This document shows positions 9,350 to 19,135 of a stretch of DNA of 64,000 nt, one piece after another; the stretch's first letter is position 1; each line of letters opens with the position of its first letter. The notes beneath the pieces are model-generated. The model was not told the DNA's origin. It saw only the letters and a list, made by a program, of their open reading frames with translations, and searched no databases. The position numbers were made by a program, and so were the translations under genes. Source of the stretch: Acuticoccus sp. I52.16.1 (GTDB lineage: Bacteria > Pseudomonadota > Alphaproteobacteria > Rhizobiales > Amorphaceae); NCBI RefSeq assembly GCF_022865125.1, contig NZ_CP094828.1, positions 3,217,219-3,281,218 on the forward strand, in the 5' to 3' direction.

Positions 9350-10633
9350 TCAGGCCGGGTCGAGCCCGCCCGCGGCGATCTCCAGCATGGTGCGGCCGAT
9401 CGTGGTCACGCCCGCGGCGAAGGGAGCCTTGGCGAGGCGTTCGTCCGGATTGTGGCTGCCGCCCTCGTTCTGCACCAGGACCACGGCCGCCGGGATGCCC
9501 GCCCGCGCGAACATCGCCGCGTCGTGGCCGACGGTGGGGATGTCCGTCGCGGCGATGCCGGCCGCCGCGGCGCTGCGATGCAGCATCGTGCGCAGCACCG
9601 GTGGGATCGGCGTCGGCGGCGTTCCGGTCTCTTCGCCGAGCATGAAGGTGACGCCGCGCCGCTCCTCGATGCCGGCGATCGTTTCCAGGGCCAGCGCGCG
9701 CGCCGCGTCCTGCACCGTGGGCGAGGTGCTGCCGACGTTGAGGCTGAAGGCGACCTCGCCGGCGACCTTCGTCATCGCGTGCGCGGCCGGGTCGGTCGCG
9801 AACTTGCCGACGGTGGCGACGAAATCCTCGTCGCCACCGTCGATGCGCTGCGCCCAGTATCCGTCGATCACCAGCGCCAGCTCGGCGACCGCGAGCACCG
9901 CGTCGCGCCGGAAGCGGCGGGGGAGGGCGGCGGAGTGGGCATACTCGCCCCGGCACAGGGCGTCGGGGAACCGCACGTTGCCACGGATCGACGTGGCGAT
10001 GCCGACGGGGACGCCGGCCTCGAGCAGCAGCGGGCCCTGCTCGATGTGCATCTCGATGAAGGCCGGCGTGTTCTGCCCGGTCAGCGGCGGGGCGACGGCC
10101 TCCCCCGCGCGCGGATAGCCGAGCGCCGCGACGTGCGCGGCCAGCGTCTCGCCGCTGTCGACCCGCACCATCGGCCCCAGCTCGTCGAGGGTGGAGAGGC
10201 CGAGGAGCAAGCGGCTGCCGAGGTAGGCGGTGCCGAACCAGGGGCTCTCTTCGCACCGCATAGCGATCGCCCGCAGCGGCACCCCGGCCCCGGCCGCCTG
10301 TGCGGCGGCGACGACGGCGAGCGCGGCGGCGACGCCGGCGAACCCGTCGAAGTTGCCGCCGTGGGGGACGGTGTCCATGTGCGAGCCGCTGGTGACGGCG
10401 GGCGCCGCCGCGTCCTGCCCGGCGGGGGTGACGACGAGGTTGCCGTAGGGGTCGGACGCGACGTCGAGCCCGGTCTCGGCGGCGAAGCGGCGCACCGCGT
10501 CGGCGGCGATCTCCTCGGCCGGGCTCCAGGCGGGGCGCGTGATGCCGGGCGCATCGGCGGTGCGCGTGCCGACCTGCGCCATCATGGCCCATGCCCGGTC
10601 GATCGCCTCGGGCAGCGCGGTGTCGAAGCTCAT
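9350..10633 (-). CDS. M20 family amidohydrolase (N-carbamoyl amino acid hydrolase / allantoate amidohydrolase type)
   Basis: A 427-residue zinc-dependent hydrolase of the M20 HyuC/AllC group, which cleaves N-carbamoyl or ureido groups. Metal ligands are visible in GSHMDTVPHGGNFDG (H85, D96) with catalytic D87 and E128, and E129 in RCEESPWFG. Later segments VGHDAAMF and SHNPDE are also typical. It is the last leftward gene after the oppF-like gene (30-base gap), so it probably belongs to the transporter operon. This suggests that the imported compound carries a carbamoyl, ureido or amide group. I considered it as a replacement for missing hutG but see no support for that. Confidence 0.82.
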   Translation of the reverse strand: MSFDTALPEAIDRAWAMMAQVGTRTADAPGITRPAWSPAEEIAADAVRRFAAETGLDVASDPYGNLVVTPAGQDAAAPAVTSGSHMDTVPHGGNFDGFAGVAAALAVVAAAQAAGAGVPLRAIAMRCEESPWFGTAYLGSRLLLGLSTLDELGPMVRVDSGETLAAHVAALGYPRAGEAVAPPLTGQNTPAFIEMHIEQGPLLLEAGVPVGIATSIRGNVRFPDALCRGEYAHSAALPRRFRRDAVLAVAELALVIDGYWAQRIDGGDEDFVATVGKFATDPAAHAMTKVAGEVAFSLNVGSTSPTVQDAARALALETIAGIEERRGVTFMLGEETGTPPTPIPPVLRTMLHRSAAAAGIAATDIPTVGHDAAMFARAGIPAAVVLVQNEGGSHNPDERLAKAPFAAGVTTIGRTMLEIAAGGLDPA

Positions 10634-10663
10634 GCGGGTCTCCGGGTTGAGGTCGGCGAGGGG

Positions 10664-11659
10664 CTACACCTCGAACGTGGGTCCGCTCGGCTCGAGGAGG
10701 TGGCAGCTGGCGACGTGGCCGGGGGTCAGCTCACGCATCTGCGGCACCTCGGTTCGGCAGCGGTGGAAGGCGTGGGGGCAGCGGGTGTGGAAGCGGCAGC
10801 CGGCCGGCGGGTTGAGCGGGCTCGGCAGGTCGCCCTCGAGAACGATGCGGTCGCGCTTGCGCCCCGGCTCCGGCCGCGGCACGGCCGACATCAACGCCTT
10901 GGTGTAGGGGTGCTGCGGGCGCGCGTAGAGCGCGGCCTTGTCCGCCAGCTCGACGATCTGGCCCAGGTACATCACCGCCACGCGATGGCTGATGTGCTCC
11001 ACCACCGCCAGATCGTGGGCGATGAAGAGGTAGGAGATCGCGAACTCGGCCTGCAGGTCCATCAGCAGGTTGATGACCTGCGCCTGCACCGAAACGTCGA
11101 GCGCGGAGACCGATTCGTCGCACACGATCACCCGCGGCTCCGGCGCGAGGGCGCGGGCGATGCCGATGCGCTGCCGCTGGCCGCCCGAGAACTCGTACGG
11201 GTAACGCTCCGCGGCGTTCTTCGGCAGGCCGACACGGTCGATCAGCTCGGCCACGCGCCGGGCCTGATCGGCGCGGCTGCCGAGGCCGAAGTTGCGCAAC
11301 GGCTCGGCGATGATCGCGCCCACCGTCATGCGCGGGTTGAGCGACGAATAGGGGTCCTGGAACACCACCTGCAACGATTGGCGCAGCTTGCGCATCGCCC
11401 CGGCGCCCAGCGCGTCGATCCGCGCGCCGTCGAGCCGCACCTCGCCGGCGGTCGGCGGGATCAGGCCGAGGATGGTCTTGCCGGCGGTCGACTTGCCGCA
11501 GCCCGACTCGCCGACGAGACCCAGCGTCTCGCCGGTGCCGAGCGAGAAGTCGATCCCGTCGACCGCGTGGACCGTGGCGCCGGCGCGGGCGAAGAGGCCC
11601 TTGCGTACGGGGAAGTGCTTCTTCAGCCCGCTGACGCCGAGGACTTCGGCCCCGCTCAT
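10664..11659 (-). CDS. Oligopeptide/dipeptide ABC transporter ATP-binding protein (OppF/DppF type)
   Basis: A 331-residue nucleotide-binding subunit. Walker [10 protein letters not shown] is at about 50-58, the signature appears as [10 protein letters not shown], and Walker B reads [12 protein letters not shown] (Ser replaces the usual Pro of DEPVSALD). The C-terminal oligopeptide-transporter domain includes the Cys-rich [14 protein letters not shown] segment, which can hold an iron-sulfur cluster in this family. Its ATG overlaps the TGA of the OppD-type gene by four bases. It powers uptake together with the next three transporter genes. Confidence 0.88.
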   Translation of the reverse strand: MSGAEVLGVSGLKKHFPVRKGLFARAGATVHAVDGIDFSLGTGETLGLVGESGCGKSTAGKTILGLIPPTAGEVRLDGARIDALGAGAMRKLRQSLQVVFQDPYSSLNPRMTVGAIIAEPLRNFGLGSRADQARRVAELIDRVGLPKNAAERYPYEFSGGQRQRIGIARALAPEPRVIVCDESVSALDVSVQAQVINLLMDLQAEFAISYLFIAHDLAVVEHISHRVAVMYLGQIVELADKAALYARPQHPYTKALMSAVPRPEPGRKRDRIVLEGDLPSPLNPPAGCRFHTRCPHAFHRCRTEVPQMRELTPGHVASCHLLEPSGPTFEV

Positions 11660-12657
11660 GCCGGCACCTCCAGCGCGACCCGGTCGCTGTGGAAGCAGGC
11701 GGCGAGGTGGCGCTCGCCCTCGGCGACCAGCGGCGGCACCGTGGTGCGGCAGATGTCGCTCGCCAGCGGGCAGCGCGGGGCGAAGGCGCAGGACATGAGC
11801 GGCTCCTTCAGGGACGGCACGCTGCCCGGCATCTCCTTGAGGCGCGTCGAAGTGCCGAGCGCGGAAGAGCCGAGCTTGGGGATCGAGCCGAACAGGCCGG
11901 CCGTGTAGGGGTGGCGCGGCCGCTCGAACAGCGCCTCCACCGGCGCCTCCTCGATCTTGCGGCCGGCGTACATGACGACGACGTGGTCGGCGATCTCAGC
12001 CACCACGCCGAGGTCGTGGGTGATGAAGAGCATCGCCATGTTGGTCCGCTCCTTCAGCTCGGCCAGCAGATCGAGGATCTGCGCCTGGATGGTGACGTCG
12101 AGCGCGGTGGTCGGCTCGTCGGCGATAAGGAGTTGGGGCGAGCAGGCGATCGCCATCGCGATCATCACCCGCTGGCGCATCCCGCCCGACAGCTCGTGCG
12201 GATATTCCCGCGCGCGCCGGCTCGGCTCGGGGATCTGCACGCTCGCCAGGAGGTCGACCGCCATCATTTCGGCCGCCTTCTTCGAGACGTCCTCGTGCAG
12301 CTCGATCGTCTCGGCGATCTGCCGGCCGACGGTGAGCACGGGGTTCAGCGACGTCATCGGCTCCTGGAAGATCATCGAGATGTCGTTGCCGCGGACCTGA
12401 CGCATGCGCGCCTCCGAGGCGGTGACGAGATCCTCGCCGTTGAAGCGCACGGCGCCGCCGGCGATGCGGCCGATCTTGGCCGGCAGCAGGCGCATCAGCG
12501 ACAGCGAGGTGACGCTCTTGCCGCAGCCCGATTCGCCGACGAGGCCGACGGTCTGCCCCGGTGCGATGTCGAACGAGACGCCGTCGACGGCGCGCACCTC
12601 GCCGCCCTGGGCGCGGAAGTGGGTGCGCAGGTCTTCGACCTGGAGGAGGGGGGTCAT
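11656..12657 (-). CDS. Oligopeptide/dipeptide ABC transporter ATP-binding protein (OppD/DppD type)
   Basis: A 333-residue ATPase subunit with Walker A GESGCGKS at 41-48, signature LSGGMRQRV, Walker [13 protein letters not shown] and the switch His in FITHDLG. The Cys-containing C-terminal extension ([14 protein letters not shown]) is typical of peptide/nickel importers. The ATG at 12655-12657 gives the family start [10 protein letters not shown]; the longer frame upstream overlaps the permease gene and is a shadow. Coupled by overlap to the OppF-type gene downstream and 8 bases after the OppC-type permease stop. Confidence 0.88.
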   Translation of the reverse strand: MTPLLQVEDLRTHFRAQGGEVRAVDGVSFDIAPGQTVGLVGESGCGKSVTSLSLMRLLPAKIGRIAGGAVRFNGEDLVTASEARMRQVRGNDISMIFQEPMTSLNPVLTVGRQIAETIELHEDVSKKAAEMMAVDLLASVQIPEPSRRAREYPHELSGGMRQRVMIAMAIACSPQLLIADEPTTALDVTIQAQILDLLAELKERTNMAMLFITHDLGVVAEIADHVVVMYAGRKIEEAPVEALFERPRHPYTAGLFGSIPKLGSSALGTSTRLKEMPGSVPSLKEPLMSCAFAPRCPLASDICRTTVPPLVAEGERHLAACFHSDRVALEVPA

Positions 12658-12665
12658 CGCGGCCC

Positions 12666-13535
12666 TCACAGCTGGCGCGACAGGCGCGGGTCGAGGGCGT
12701 CGCGCAGCCCGTCGCCGATGAGGTTCACGGCGAGCACGGTGAGCGACAGGAAGAGGCCGGGAAAGAGGATGATCTGCGGCGCGAGGGTGAAGTAGGCGCG
12801 CCCCTCGGCCATGATGTTGCCCCAGCTCGGCACGTCCGGCGGCGTGCCGGCGCCGATGAAGGAGAGCACCGCCTCGAGGAGCATCGCCGCGGCGCAGACG
12901 TAGCTCCCCTGCACCAGCAGCGGTGCGACGGTATTGGGCACCATGTGGCGCACCAGGATGGTGGTGTAGGTGGCGCCCGAGGCGACCGCGGCCTCGATGA
13001 ACGGCTGCTCGCGCAGGGAGAGGACGACGCCGCGCACCAGGCGGGCGACGCGCGGCGTCTCGGCGACCGTCAGCGCCAGGACGACGTTGCCGATGCCGGC
13101 GCCGTTGACCGCCATCAGCGCGATGGCGAGGAGCACCGGGGGGATCGCCATGAACCCGTCCAGCACGCGCATCAGCAGCGAGTCGGCGAGGCGATTGCTG
13201 CCGGCGACGAGGCCGAAGACGAGCCCCAGCGCCACGCTGCACAGCGCCACCGAGAATCCGATCATCAGCGAGATGCGCGCGCCGTAGATGGTGCGGCTGT
13301 AGATGTCGCGGCCCAGCATGTCGGTCCCGAACCAATGCTCCAGCGACGGGCCCTTGAGCCGGTCGAGCGGGAACACCTGTCGCGGGTCGACGGTGAGCGC
13401 GTAGGGCGCGAAGACGCCGGCGAGCGCGATGGCGAGGAGGATCGCCCCGCCCCACACGATCGTCGGGTGCCGGCGCATGGTGCGGCGCCAGCGCGGTGGC
13501 GCGGGGGCGAGCGCCCCGGTGGCTGCGTCGGCCAT
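12666..13535 (-). CDS. ABC transporter permease (OppC/DppC type)
   Basis: A 289-residue inner-membrane permease with one N-terminal membrane helix (about 27-50) after a cytosolic lead, then the conserved [15 protein letters not shown] segment and five further helices. The EAA-type loop near [22 protein letters not shown] contacts the ATPases. It begins at ATG 13533-13535, sharing one base with the TGA of the OppB-type permease (TGATG), so the two permeases are translated together. Confidence 0.88.
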   Translation of the reverse strand: MADAATGALAPAPPRWRRTMRRHPTIVWGGAILLAIALAGVFAPYALTVDPRQVFPLDRLKGPSLEHWFGTDMLGRDIYSRTIYGARISLMIGFSVALCSVALGLVFGLVAGSNRLADSLLMRVLDGFMAIPPVLLAIALMAVNGAGIGNVVLALTVAETPRVARLVRGVVLSLREQPFIEAAVASGATYTTILVRHMVPNTVAPLLVQGSYVCAAAMLLEAVLSFIGAGTPPDVPSWGNIMAEGRAYFTLAPQIILFPGLFLSLTVLAVNLIGDGLRDALDPRLSRQL

Positions 13536-14476
13536 CAGTAGCGGATCCTCGGGTCGAAGAGGCAGTAGCTGAGGTCGACCAGGAGGTTGATCAGCACGTA
13601 GACCGCGGAGAACACGAGGATCACGCCCTGGATGACGGGGAAGTCGCGCCGCAGGATGGCGTCGACCGTGAGGCGCCCCATGCCGGGGATGGCGAACACC
13701 GTCTCGGTGATGACGACGCCGCCGATCAGCATCGCGACGCCCAGCCCGATGACGGTGACGATCGGCACCGCGGCGTTCTTCAGCGCGTGCCGCGTCAGCA
13801 TCGGCCGCTCGGCCATCCCCTTGGCGCGTGCGGTGCGGATATAATCCTGCGACAGGACGTCCAGCATCGAGGCGCGAGTGATGCGCGAGACGAGCGCCAT
13901 CAAGGTCAGCCCCAGCGCCAGAGAGGGGAGCACCATGTGCCGCACCGCGCCGACCGGATCCTCGAACGGGCTGACGTAGCCCTGCACCGGCAGGACGCCC
14001 AGCCATACCGAGAACACCCAGATGAGAATGTAGGCGACCACGAAGACCGGGACCGAGAAGCCCAGCACCGCGAACGCCATCACCGCCCGGTCGGCGAACC
14101 GCCCGGCCTGCCACGCCGCCAGCACGCCCAGCGGCACGGAGACGACGATGACGAGCAGCATGGTGGTGAGCGTCAGCACCGCCGTCGGCTCGACGCGCTG
14201 CAGGATGAGCTGCGTCACCGGCCGGTTGCTGTAGAGCGAGTTGCCGAGGTCGCCCTGCAACGCGGCGAGCACCCAGTCGGCGAAGCGCACCAGGAACGGG
14301 TCGTCGAGACCCATGCGGGCGCGGATCTGGGCGATCTCATCGCCCGTCGCCATGTCGCCGGCGACGATCGCGGCCGGGTCGCCGGCACTGAAGTAGAGCA
14401 GCGAGAAGACGATCAGTGCCACGATCAACATGGTGGGGATCGTCGCGACGAGGCGGCGGGCGATGTAGGCCAGCAT
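13535..14476 (-). CDS. ABC transporter permease (OppB/DppB type)
   Basis: A 313-residue permease beginning [16 protein letters not shown] with six predicted membrane segments. It has the large periplasmic region after helix 1 (GDPAAIVAG to [10 protein letters not shown]) and the family's EAA-like loop [17 protein letters not shown]. It pairs with the OppC-type permease to form the channel. It follows the phosphotriesterase-like gene after 40 bases in the same orientation and is likely cotranscribed with it. Confidence 0.88.
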   Translation of the reverse strand: MLAYIARRLVATIPTMLIVALIVFSLLYFSAGDPAAIVAGDMATGDEIAQIRARMGLDDPFLVRFADWVLAALQGDLGNSLYSNRPVTQLILQRVEPTAVLTLTTMLLVIVVSVPLGVLAAWQAGRFADRAVMAFAVLGFSVPVFVVAYILIWVFSVWLGVLPVQGYVSPFEDPVGAVRHMVLPSLALGLTLMALVSRITRASMLDVLSQDYIRTARAKGMAERPMLTRHALKNAAVPIVTVIGLGVAMLIGGVVITETVFAIPGMGRLTVDAILRRDFPVIQGVILVFSAVYVLINLLVDLSYCLFDPRIRY

Positions 14477-14516
14477 CAGCCCGGCGCCGCCCTGCGGTGG
14501 CGCATCATGACGGCGC

Positions 14517-15551
14517 TCACTGGATCGTCAGGAGGCGGCGCGGGTTACCGACCATGACGGCGTCGATCTCCGCCTCGGTCCAGCCCATCTCGCGCATCAT
14601 GGGGATGACGTTGCGGTAGATGTGCCCGTAGCCGTGGCCGCCGTAGGACTGCAGGCGCGTCGCAAAGCAGATGTCGTGCGAGATGACGATCTGGTCGAGA
14701 TGGCCGCGGTCGATCAGCATGCGGATGTCGCGCAGGCGCTTGGCGTCGTTGGGGAGCTGCACGGTGGGGTTGGGCGCGTAGTAGGCGTTCTCCTGGCCGA
14801 AGAGGTCCCACTCCAGGATGAGACCGGTGTCGGCCAGCTGCTTCAGGCGGTCGTCGTCGTGGATGGTGCGGTCGATGTGGGAGATGATGAGCCGGGTGAG
14901 GTCGCCGTCGTGCTCGCGGAAGAACTCGACCACCTCCATCGGGTGGTCCTCCTGCCGACCGGGGTGGACGTTGACGCAGGCCCCCGTCTCGCGCTGGGCG
15001 ATGATGGCGCCGGCCATGACACGCTTCTCGAGGTCGACCCAGGGCGACTCGCAGCCGATCTCGCCGATCAGCCCGGCCTTCACGTCCGTCCCCCACAGGC
15101 CCTTGGTGACCTGCTCGACCATCTCGGTGGCGAAGCTGTCGATGTCGCGCTCGTAGTTGGCGGCGTCCTGGTAGCCGTGGACGTAGTGGCCGCAACCCAT
15201 GACGATGTGCGTGCCGGTGGCCTTGGCGATGTCGCGCAGGCCCTCCGGATCGGGCTCCAGGCCGCCGATGGTCAGTTCGACGATGGCGTTGCCGCCGGCC
15301 GCCTTCATCCAGTCCACCTCGCGGATGGCGACGTCCTTGTCCTGGATCGGCACCTTGGGCGCGCCGGAGCGGCCGTAGTTGAGGTCGAACGTATTCTCCA
15401 GGGTGACCGCTTCGGGCGGGGTCGGGTTCCCCCGCTTGGCGGGCGGGACGATGTTGCACAGGAGGTGCTCGTGCATCAGCGTCGGGCCGAGCGCTTCGGG
15501 GGCGATGGGGCCGAGGACGGTCTCGATCCGGCCGTGGGACAGGTCAGTCAT
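14517..15551 (-). CDS. Phosphotriesterase-family (PHP) metal-dependent hydrolase
   Basis: A 344-residue TIM-barrel amidohydrolase of the phosphotriesterase homology family. The first metal pair is H27/H29 in LMHEHLL, and the bridging acid is a Glu in GLIGEIGCES rather than the carboxylated Lys of true phosphotriesterases. Further ligands are in NVHPG, SHIDR and SHDIC. Members act as lactonases or amide/ester hydrolases as often as on phosphotriesters. Its place inside an ABC-transporter operon suggests it hydrolyses the imported compound. The ATG lies at 15549-15551. Confidence 0.84.
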   Translation of the reverse strand: MTDLSHGRIETVLGPIAPEALGPTLMHEHLLCNIVPPAKRGNPTPPEAVTLENTFDLNYGRSGAPKVPIQDKDVAIREVDWMKAAGGNAIVELTIGGLEPDPEGLRDIAKATGTHIVMGCGHYVHGYQDAANYERDIDSFATEMVEQVTKGLWGTDVKAGLIGEIGCESPWVDLEKRVMAGAIIAQRETGACVNVHPGRQEDHPMEVVEFFREHDGDLTRLIISHIDRTIHDDDRLKQLADTGLILEWDLFGQENAYYAPNPTVQLPNDAKRLRDIRMLIDRGHLDQIVISHDICFATRLQSYGGHGYGHIYRNVIPMMREMGWTEAEIDAVMVGNPRRLLTIQ

Positions 15552-15605
15552 CTGGGATCTCGGTTCGTATGAGGGACGGGGCGCCCGGCGCGCGGCCGGA
15601 CGGCC

Positions 15606-16913
15606 TCAGGCGAGGAGGCTGCGGCGCGTCTGGACGAAGGACTCGACCGCGGCGGCGAGCTGGTCCTCCTCCGCCTTCCCCATGGGGAGCGAGAGGTTGA
15701 TCATGCCCCGCCGCGCCATCCACACGCCGGCGTCGACCATGTCGAAGAAGAAGAGCGCCTTGAGCCGCTGGTCGCTGGTCGCGGCGGCGGCGGTCGACAC
15801 GATCGGCTCGCGCGTGGTGTGCGCGGTCATCATCGAGCCGATGCCGGAGAACTGGAGGCAGGCGCCGGCGTCGGCGGCGATGGCGTTGAGCCGTTCGCGC
15901 AGGGCGTCGCCGCGGGCGTTGTGCGCCTCGACGACGTCGGGGGTGTAGACCTTCGTCATCGCGGCGACACCGGCGGACATCGTCAGCACGTTGTTGTTGA
16001 AGGTGCCGGCGTGGGCGAGCATGTCGGGCTGGTTGGGATCGAAACGGCGCATCAGGTCCGCCCGGCCGCCGAACGCGCCGAAGGTGAGCCCGCCGCCGAT
16101 ATATTTGCCGAGCGTCATGAGGTCGGGCGTGATGCCGAGGGTCTTCTGCAGGCCGCCGACGGTGAGGCGCGAGGTCATCACCTCGTCGAAGACGAGAAGC
16201 GCGCCGGTGCGGTCGGCGAGGTCGCGCAGGGACATCAGGAACTCGCGAGTGGCGGGGATGCAGCCGCCCGAGCCCATCATCGGCTCGACGACGATGGCGG
16301 CGAGGTCGCCCTCCGCCTCGGCCGCCGCCGCTTCCGCCGAGGCCGCGTCGTTGTAGGTCATCATCACGTAAGGGAAGGGGGCGTTCAGCGGGTTCTCGCC
16401 GGCGAACATCAGCATGCTGCCGTGATAGCCGCCGTTCGCCACCATCACCTTGGAGCGCCCCGTCAGCGTGCGGGCGAGGCCGATCGCGAGGAGGTTCGAT
16501 TCCGTGCCCGAGTTGGTGAAGCGCACCCGCTCCAGCGCCGGGAAGCGCTCGCACAGCACGGCCGCCAGCTCGGCCTCCATGCGGGTGTGACCGCCGAGCG
16601 TGAGACCGCCGTCGAGCGCGGTGTCGATCGCGGCGCGGATCACCGGGTCGGAGTGGCCGAAGAGGCCGGCGGTGTACTCGCCCAGGCCGTCGAGATAGCG
16701 CACGCCGTCGAGCGAGGTGACGTAGCACCCCTCGCCCCCGACCAGCGTCATCGGGAACGGCTCGTGGAAGAGCACGGTGCGGGTGTTGCCGCCGGGCAGG
16801 ACCGCGGACGCGGTCTCATGCTGGGCGAGGCTTTTGGGATTTTTGGCCGCGAAGCGGTCGATCGCGTCGCTGAGGGCGGTGTCGATCGACGCGTTGGAAA
16901 GGGTCGCGTCCAT
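15606..16913 (-). CDS. PLP-dependent aminotransferase/aminomutase of the glutamate-1-semialdehyde aminomutase group
   Basis: A class III aminotransferase-fold enzyme of 435 residues in the HemL-like branch. It shows LPGGNTRTVLF near the start, TNSGTESNLLA for phosphate binding, the cofactor Asp in LVFDEVMTSR, and the PLP Lys in TLGKYIGGG. The ATG at 16911-16913 is chosen over one six codons upstream because a strong GGAGG sits five bases before it and the longer start lacks one. It lies between the substrate-binding protein and the phosphotriesterase-like hydrolase, so it is probably catabolic rather than a heme-biosynthetic HemL. Substrate unknown. Confidence 0.82.
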   Translation of the reverse strand: MDATLSNASIDTALSDAIDRFAAKNPKSLAQHETASAVLPGGNTRTVLFHEPFPMTLVGGEGCYVTSLDGVRYLDGLGEYTAGLFGHSDPVIRAAIDTALDGGLTLGGHTRMEAELAAVLCERFPALERVRFTNSGTESNLLAIGLARTLTGRSKVMVANGGYHGSMLMFAGENPLNAPFPYVMMTYNDAASAEAAAAEAEGDLAAIVVEPMMGSGGCIPATREFLMSLRDLADRTGALLVFDEVMTSRLTVGGLQKTLGITPDLMTLGKYIGGGLTFGAFGGRADLMRRFDPNQPDMLAHAGTFNNNVLTMSAGVAAMTKVYTPDVVEAHNARGDALRERLNAIAADAGACLQFSGIGSMMTAHTTREPIVSTAAAATSDQRLKALFFFDMVDAGVWMARRGMINLSLPMGKAEEDQLAAAVESFVQTRRSLLA

Positions 16914-16982
16914 GGGGCCTCCGGTGGTCACGGGAAAGGACGAGGGGACGATCCCCCCGCCGGGCGTCGCACAATGGCGCCG

Positions 16983-18638
16983 TCAGTCGGTTTTTTCGAT
17001 GTTCCAGAACACCGGGGTGCCGCCGGCGAGCACACCGTCCACACGATCGCTGCGGAAAGCGACGGGGCGGTAGAACTGGCCGACGAAGACGTACGGCACG
17101 ACCTGGAAGAAGCGCTCCTGGATGGCGTCCATCGTCGCCTTGCGCTCGGCCTCGGTGGCGGCGTTGGCGAAGGAGAGGCGCAGCGCCTCCAGCTCCTCGT
17201 CGGCCGCCCAGCCGTACCAGTTCGAGCCGCCGGGAGTGGTGTCGAGCGGGACGTTGGTGATCGGGTTCTGCATCGAGTAGCCGCCCCACCAGGTCGGGAA
17301 AATGTGGTAGCCGTCCGGATCCTCGCTGGGCGGGTTCTTGTTGGTGCGGCGGGTGACGAGGGTGCCCCAGTCGGTCGCCTGAAGGTCCACGTTGATGCCG
17401 AGGTCGCGCAGATGCTGGGCGAAGACGAGCACCATGTTGTGCATCACGCCCTGGTCGGTCGGGTCGAGGACGACGATGGGCGAGCCGTCGTAGCCGGCCT
17501 TGTCCATCAGCTCGTCGACGGTCGCCTGCAGGTCGGCGTCCTTGAACTGGTCGGTGCCGGCCTCGGTCGCGAACGGCGAGCCGCAGATGAACGGCGTCAG
17601 GCAGACCTCATAGTAATCCGGCAGGCCGACCATCGCGGCGAGATACTCCTCCTGCCGCGCCTGGACGATGTGCAGGATGGCGAGGCGCGCCTCGGGCTTG
17701 TCGAACGGCGGGGCGTAGCTGTTGGGCCGCAGCATGCCCTGGTAGCCGACCGGGTCGATGATGATGCTCTCGGTGGTCGGATTGGCGTCGAGCACCGGCA
17801 GCAGGTCGTGCGGCGGGAACTCCAGCATGTCGACCTCGCCGGCGACGAGAGCGTTCACCGCGGTGCCGCTGTCGGGGATGACGGTCCACTCGATGGTGCC
17901 GACCTTGGCGACCTTGCCGCCGGCGAACCCGTCGGCCGGCTCGTCGCGCGGCACGTAGGTGGGGCTGGCGTGGTAGACGATGCGCGAACCGGGCTGCCAG
18001 GCCTCCTCGTCGAACACGAACGGGCCGGAGCCGATAACGGTCTTCACCTGCTCGAACGCGTCGGTGGTCGCCTCTTCCTCGCGCATGACGAAGACGGGGC
18101 GGCTGTTGGAGCCGAACGCCATCTCGACCATGCCGAACGGTTCGTCGAGCGTGAGGGTGAAAGTCTTCGGGTCGACCACCTCGTAGACGGCACCGCGGGC
18201 GTTCATCAGCTTGCCCTCCGGCGAGCGGACCGACCAGCGCTCGATCGAGGCGACGGCGTCGGCCGCTTCCACCGGGCTCCCGTCGCTGAAGGCGAGGCCG
18301 TCGCGCAGGACGAACGTGTAGGTCAGCCCGTCGTCGCTGACGGTATGGCTCTCCAGCATCTGATATTGCGGCACGAACTCGCTATCGAGCGCGAAGAGCG
18401 TGTCGTAGACGAGGAAGGCGTGCTCGGCGGTGATCTGCGCGGTGGTCCACACCGGGTCGAGGATCGCGAGGTCGGCCTGCGGGACCACCGTCAGCGTCGT
18501 GTCGGGCACCGCCTGCTGCGCGGAAAGCGGCGCCGGCAGCGCGCTCGACAGCGTCAGCGCGACGGCGAGCGCGCCGACCCCTCGGAGGAGCGTACGGCGA
18601 AGCGTGCCGCGGCGGTTCGGGTGGGTCTCGGGCGACAT
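16983..18638 (-). CDS. ABC transporter periplasmic substrate-binding protein (SBP family 5)
   Basis: A 551-residue periplasmic receptor for the oligopeptide-type transporter encoded downstream. Residues 1-41 are a signal sequence with an Arg-rich n-region and a hydrophobic core ending at LSAQQA. The mature part starts with the family's LTVVPQADLAILDPVWTT strand and includes LRDGLAFSDGSPVEAADAV, the family-5 signature. It is the first gene of the leftward operon SBP - aminotransferase - PTE-like hydrolase - permease B - permease C - ATPase D - ATPase F - M20 hydrolase. The operon promoter should lie in the 497-base gap to its right. Confidence 0.88.
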   Translation of the reverse strand: MSPETHPNRRGTLRRTLLRGVGALAVALTLSSALPAPLSAQQAVPDTTLTVVPQADLAILDPVWTTAQITAEHAFLVYDTLFALDSEFVPQYQMLESHTVSDDGLTYTFVLRDGLAFSDGSPVEAADAVASIERWSVRSPEGKLMNARGAVYEVVDPKTFTLTLDEPFGMVEMAFGSNSRPVFVMREEEATTDAFEQVKTVIGSGPFVFDEEAWQPGSRIVYHASPTYVPRDEPADGFAGGKVAKVGTIEWTVIPDSGTAVNALVAGEVDMLEFPPHDLLPVLDANPTTESIIIDPVGYQGMLRPNSYAPPFDKPEARLAILHIVQARQEEYLAAMVGLPDYYEVCLTPFICGSPFATEAGTDQFKDADLQATVDELMDKAGYDGSPIVVLDPTDQGVMHNMVLVFAQHLRDLGINVDLQATDWGTLVTRRTNKNPPSEDPDGYHIFPTWWGGYSMQNPITNVPLDTTPGGSNWYGWAADEELEALRLSFANAATEAERKATMDAIQERFFQVVPYVFVGQFYRPVAFRSDRVDGVLAGGTPVFWNIEKTD

Positions 18639-19135
18639 GACCTTCTCCTTGTTGGCGGGCGCGCACCCTGTCGCGACCTCACGGGCGGCGCCTCCGGCCG
18701 ACGGGGATCGGCACGGCGGACGCCGGGTCGCGGCGAGGGCTGGACGGACCGGGGCGATGCTCCGGGCGTAAGAGGTTCGGCCGGGCCGAGGCTCGGCGGG
18801 GCCCGGCGACGGGGGCCGTCGGCGGGCCGGGTATCATGGCAGGGCGGGGCCACGGGGGGCGCGCATGCGCCGGTGCCGGGCGTTTCGGGAGCCGCCGAGT
18901 TGTTCGCAGGCCGCCATGGCGGTACCAGCCCTACCGAGACCGTCCCACTCGTGACCCGCCTGGATCTGCATCGACCGCATGACCGCCATCTTTGCTCCAA
19001 CTCGTCTAAGTCCAATTTGATATAGAGAATAAGACGCCGTGAAAGTCAAAATTTTGTGCGCCGATTGCTTGGGAAAGTGGCACATGTGCGGGTTGCGTTC
19101 GTGTCGATGAGAAACAAACGAGATGCTGTAATGTT
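18639..19135. promoter_or_regulatory. Divergent regulatory gap between the peptide-type ABC operon and its GntR gene
   Basis: The 497 bases are GC-rich next to the SBP gene and become clearly AT-rich from about 18990 to 19135, where promoters for both directions are expected (for example the TTTGATATAGAGAATAAG stretch near 19017). I find no ORF with coding character and no convincing operator palindrome. Confidence 0.45.

Noticed and set aside
9350-10633. M20 hydrolase as a stand-in for HutG
   Set aside because: Its motifs match carbamoyl/ureido amidohydrolases, it lies with a peptide-type transporter more than 9 kb from the hut genes, and no HutC-type operator precedes it.
7907-11908. Open frame of 1333 codons on the plus strand
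   Set aside because: It runs antisense or out of frame to the DadA-like, M20 and ABC ATPase genes, is extremely Arg/Gly/Ala-rich, and has no recognisable domain. GC-rich codon bias leaves such shadows open.
14517-15551. True phosphotriesterase
   Set aside because: The bridging ligand is Glu in GLIGEIG, not the carboxylated Lys, so it belongs to the PHP-type branch and phosphotriester activity should not be assumed.
15606-16913. HemL (heme biosynthesis)
   Set aside because: It is HemL-like in fold but sits inside a catabolic ABC-transporter operon, and key context of heme genes is absent.
15819-19025. Open frame of 1068 codons on the plus strand
   Set aside because: Antisense to the aminotransferase and SBP genes; composition is low-complexity and no family motif is visible.
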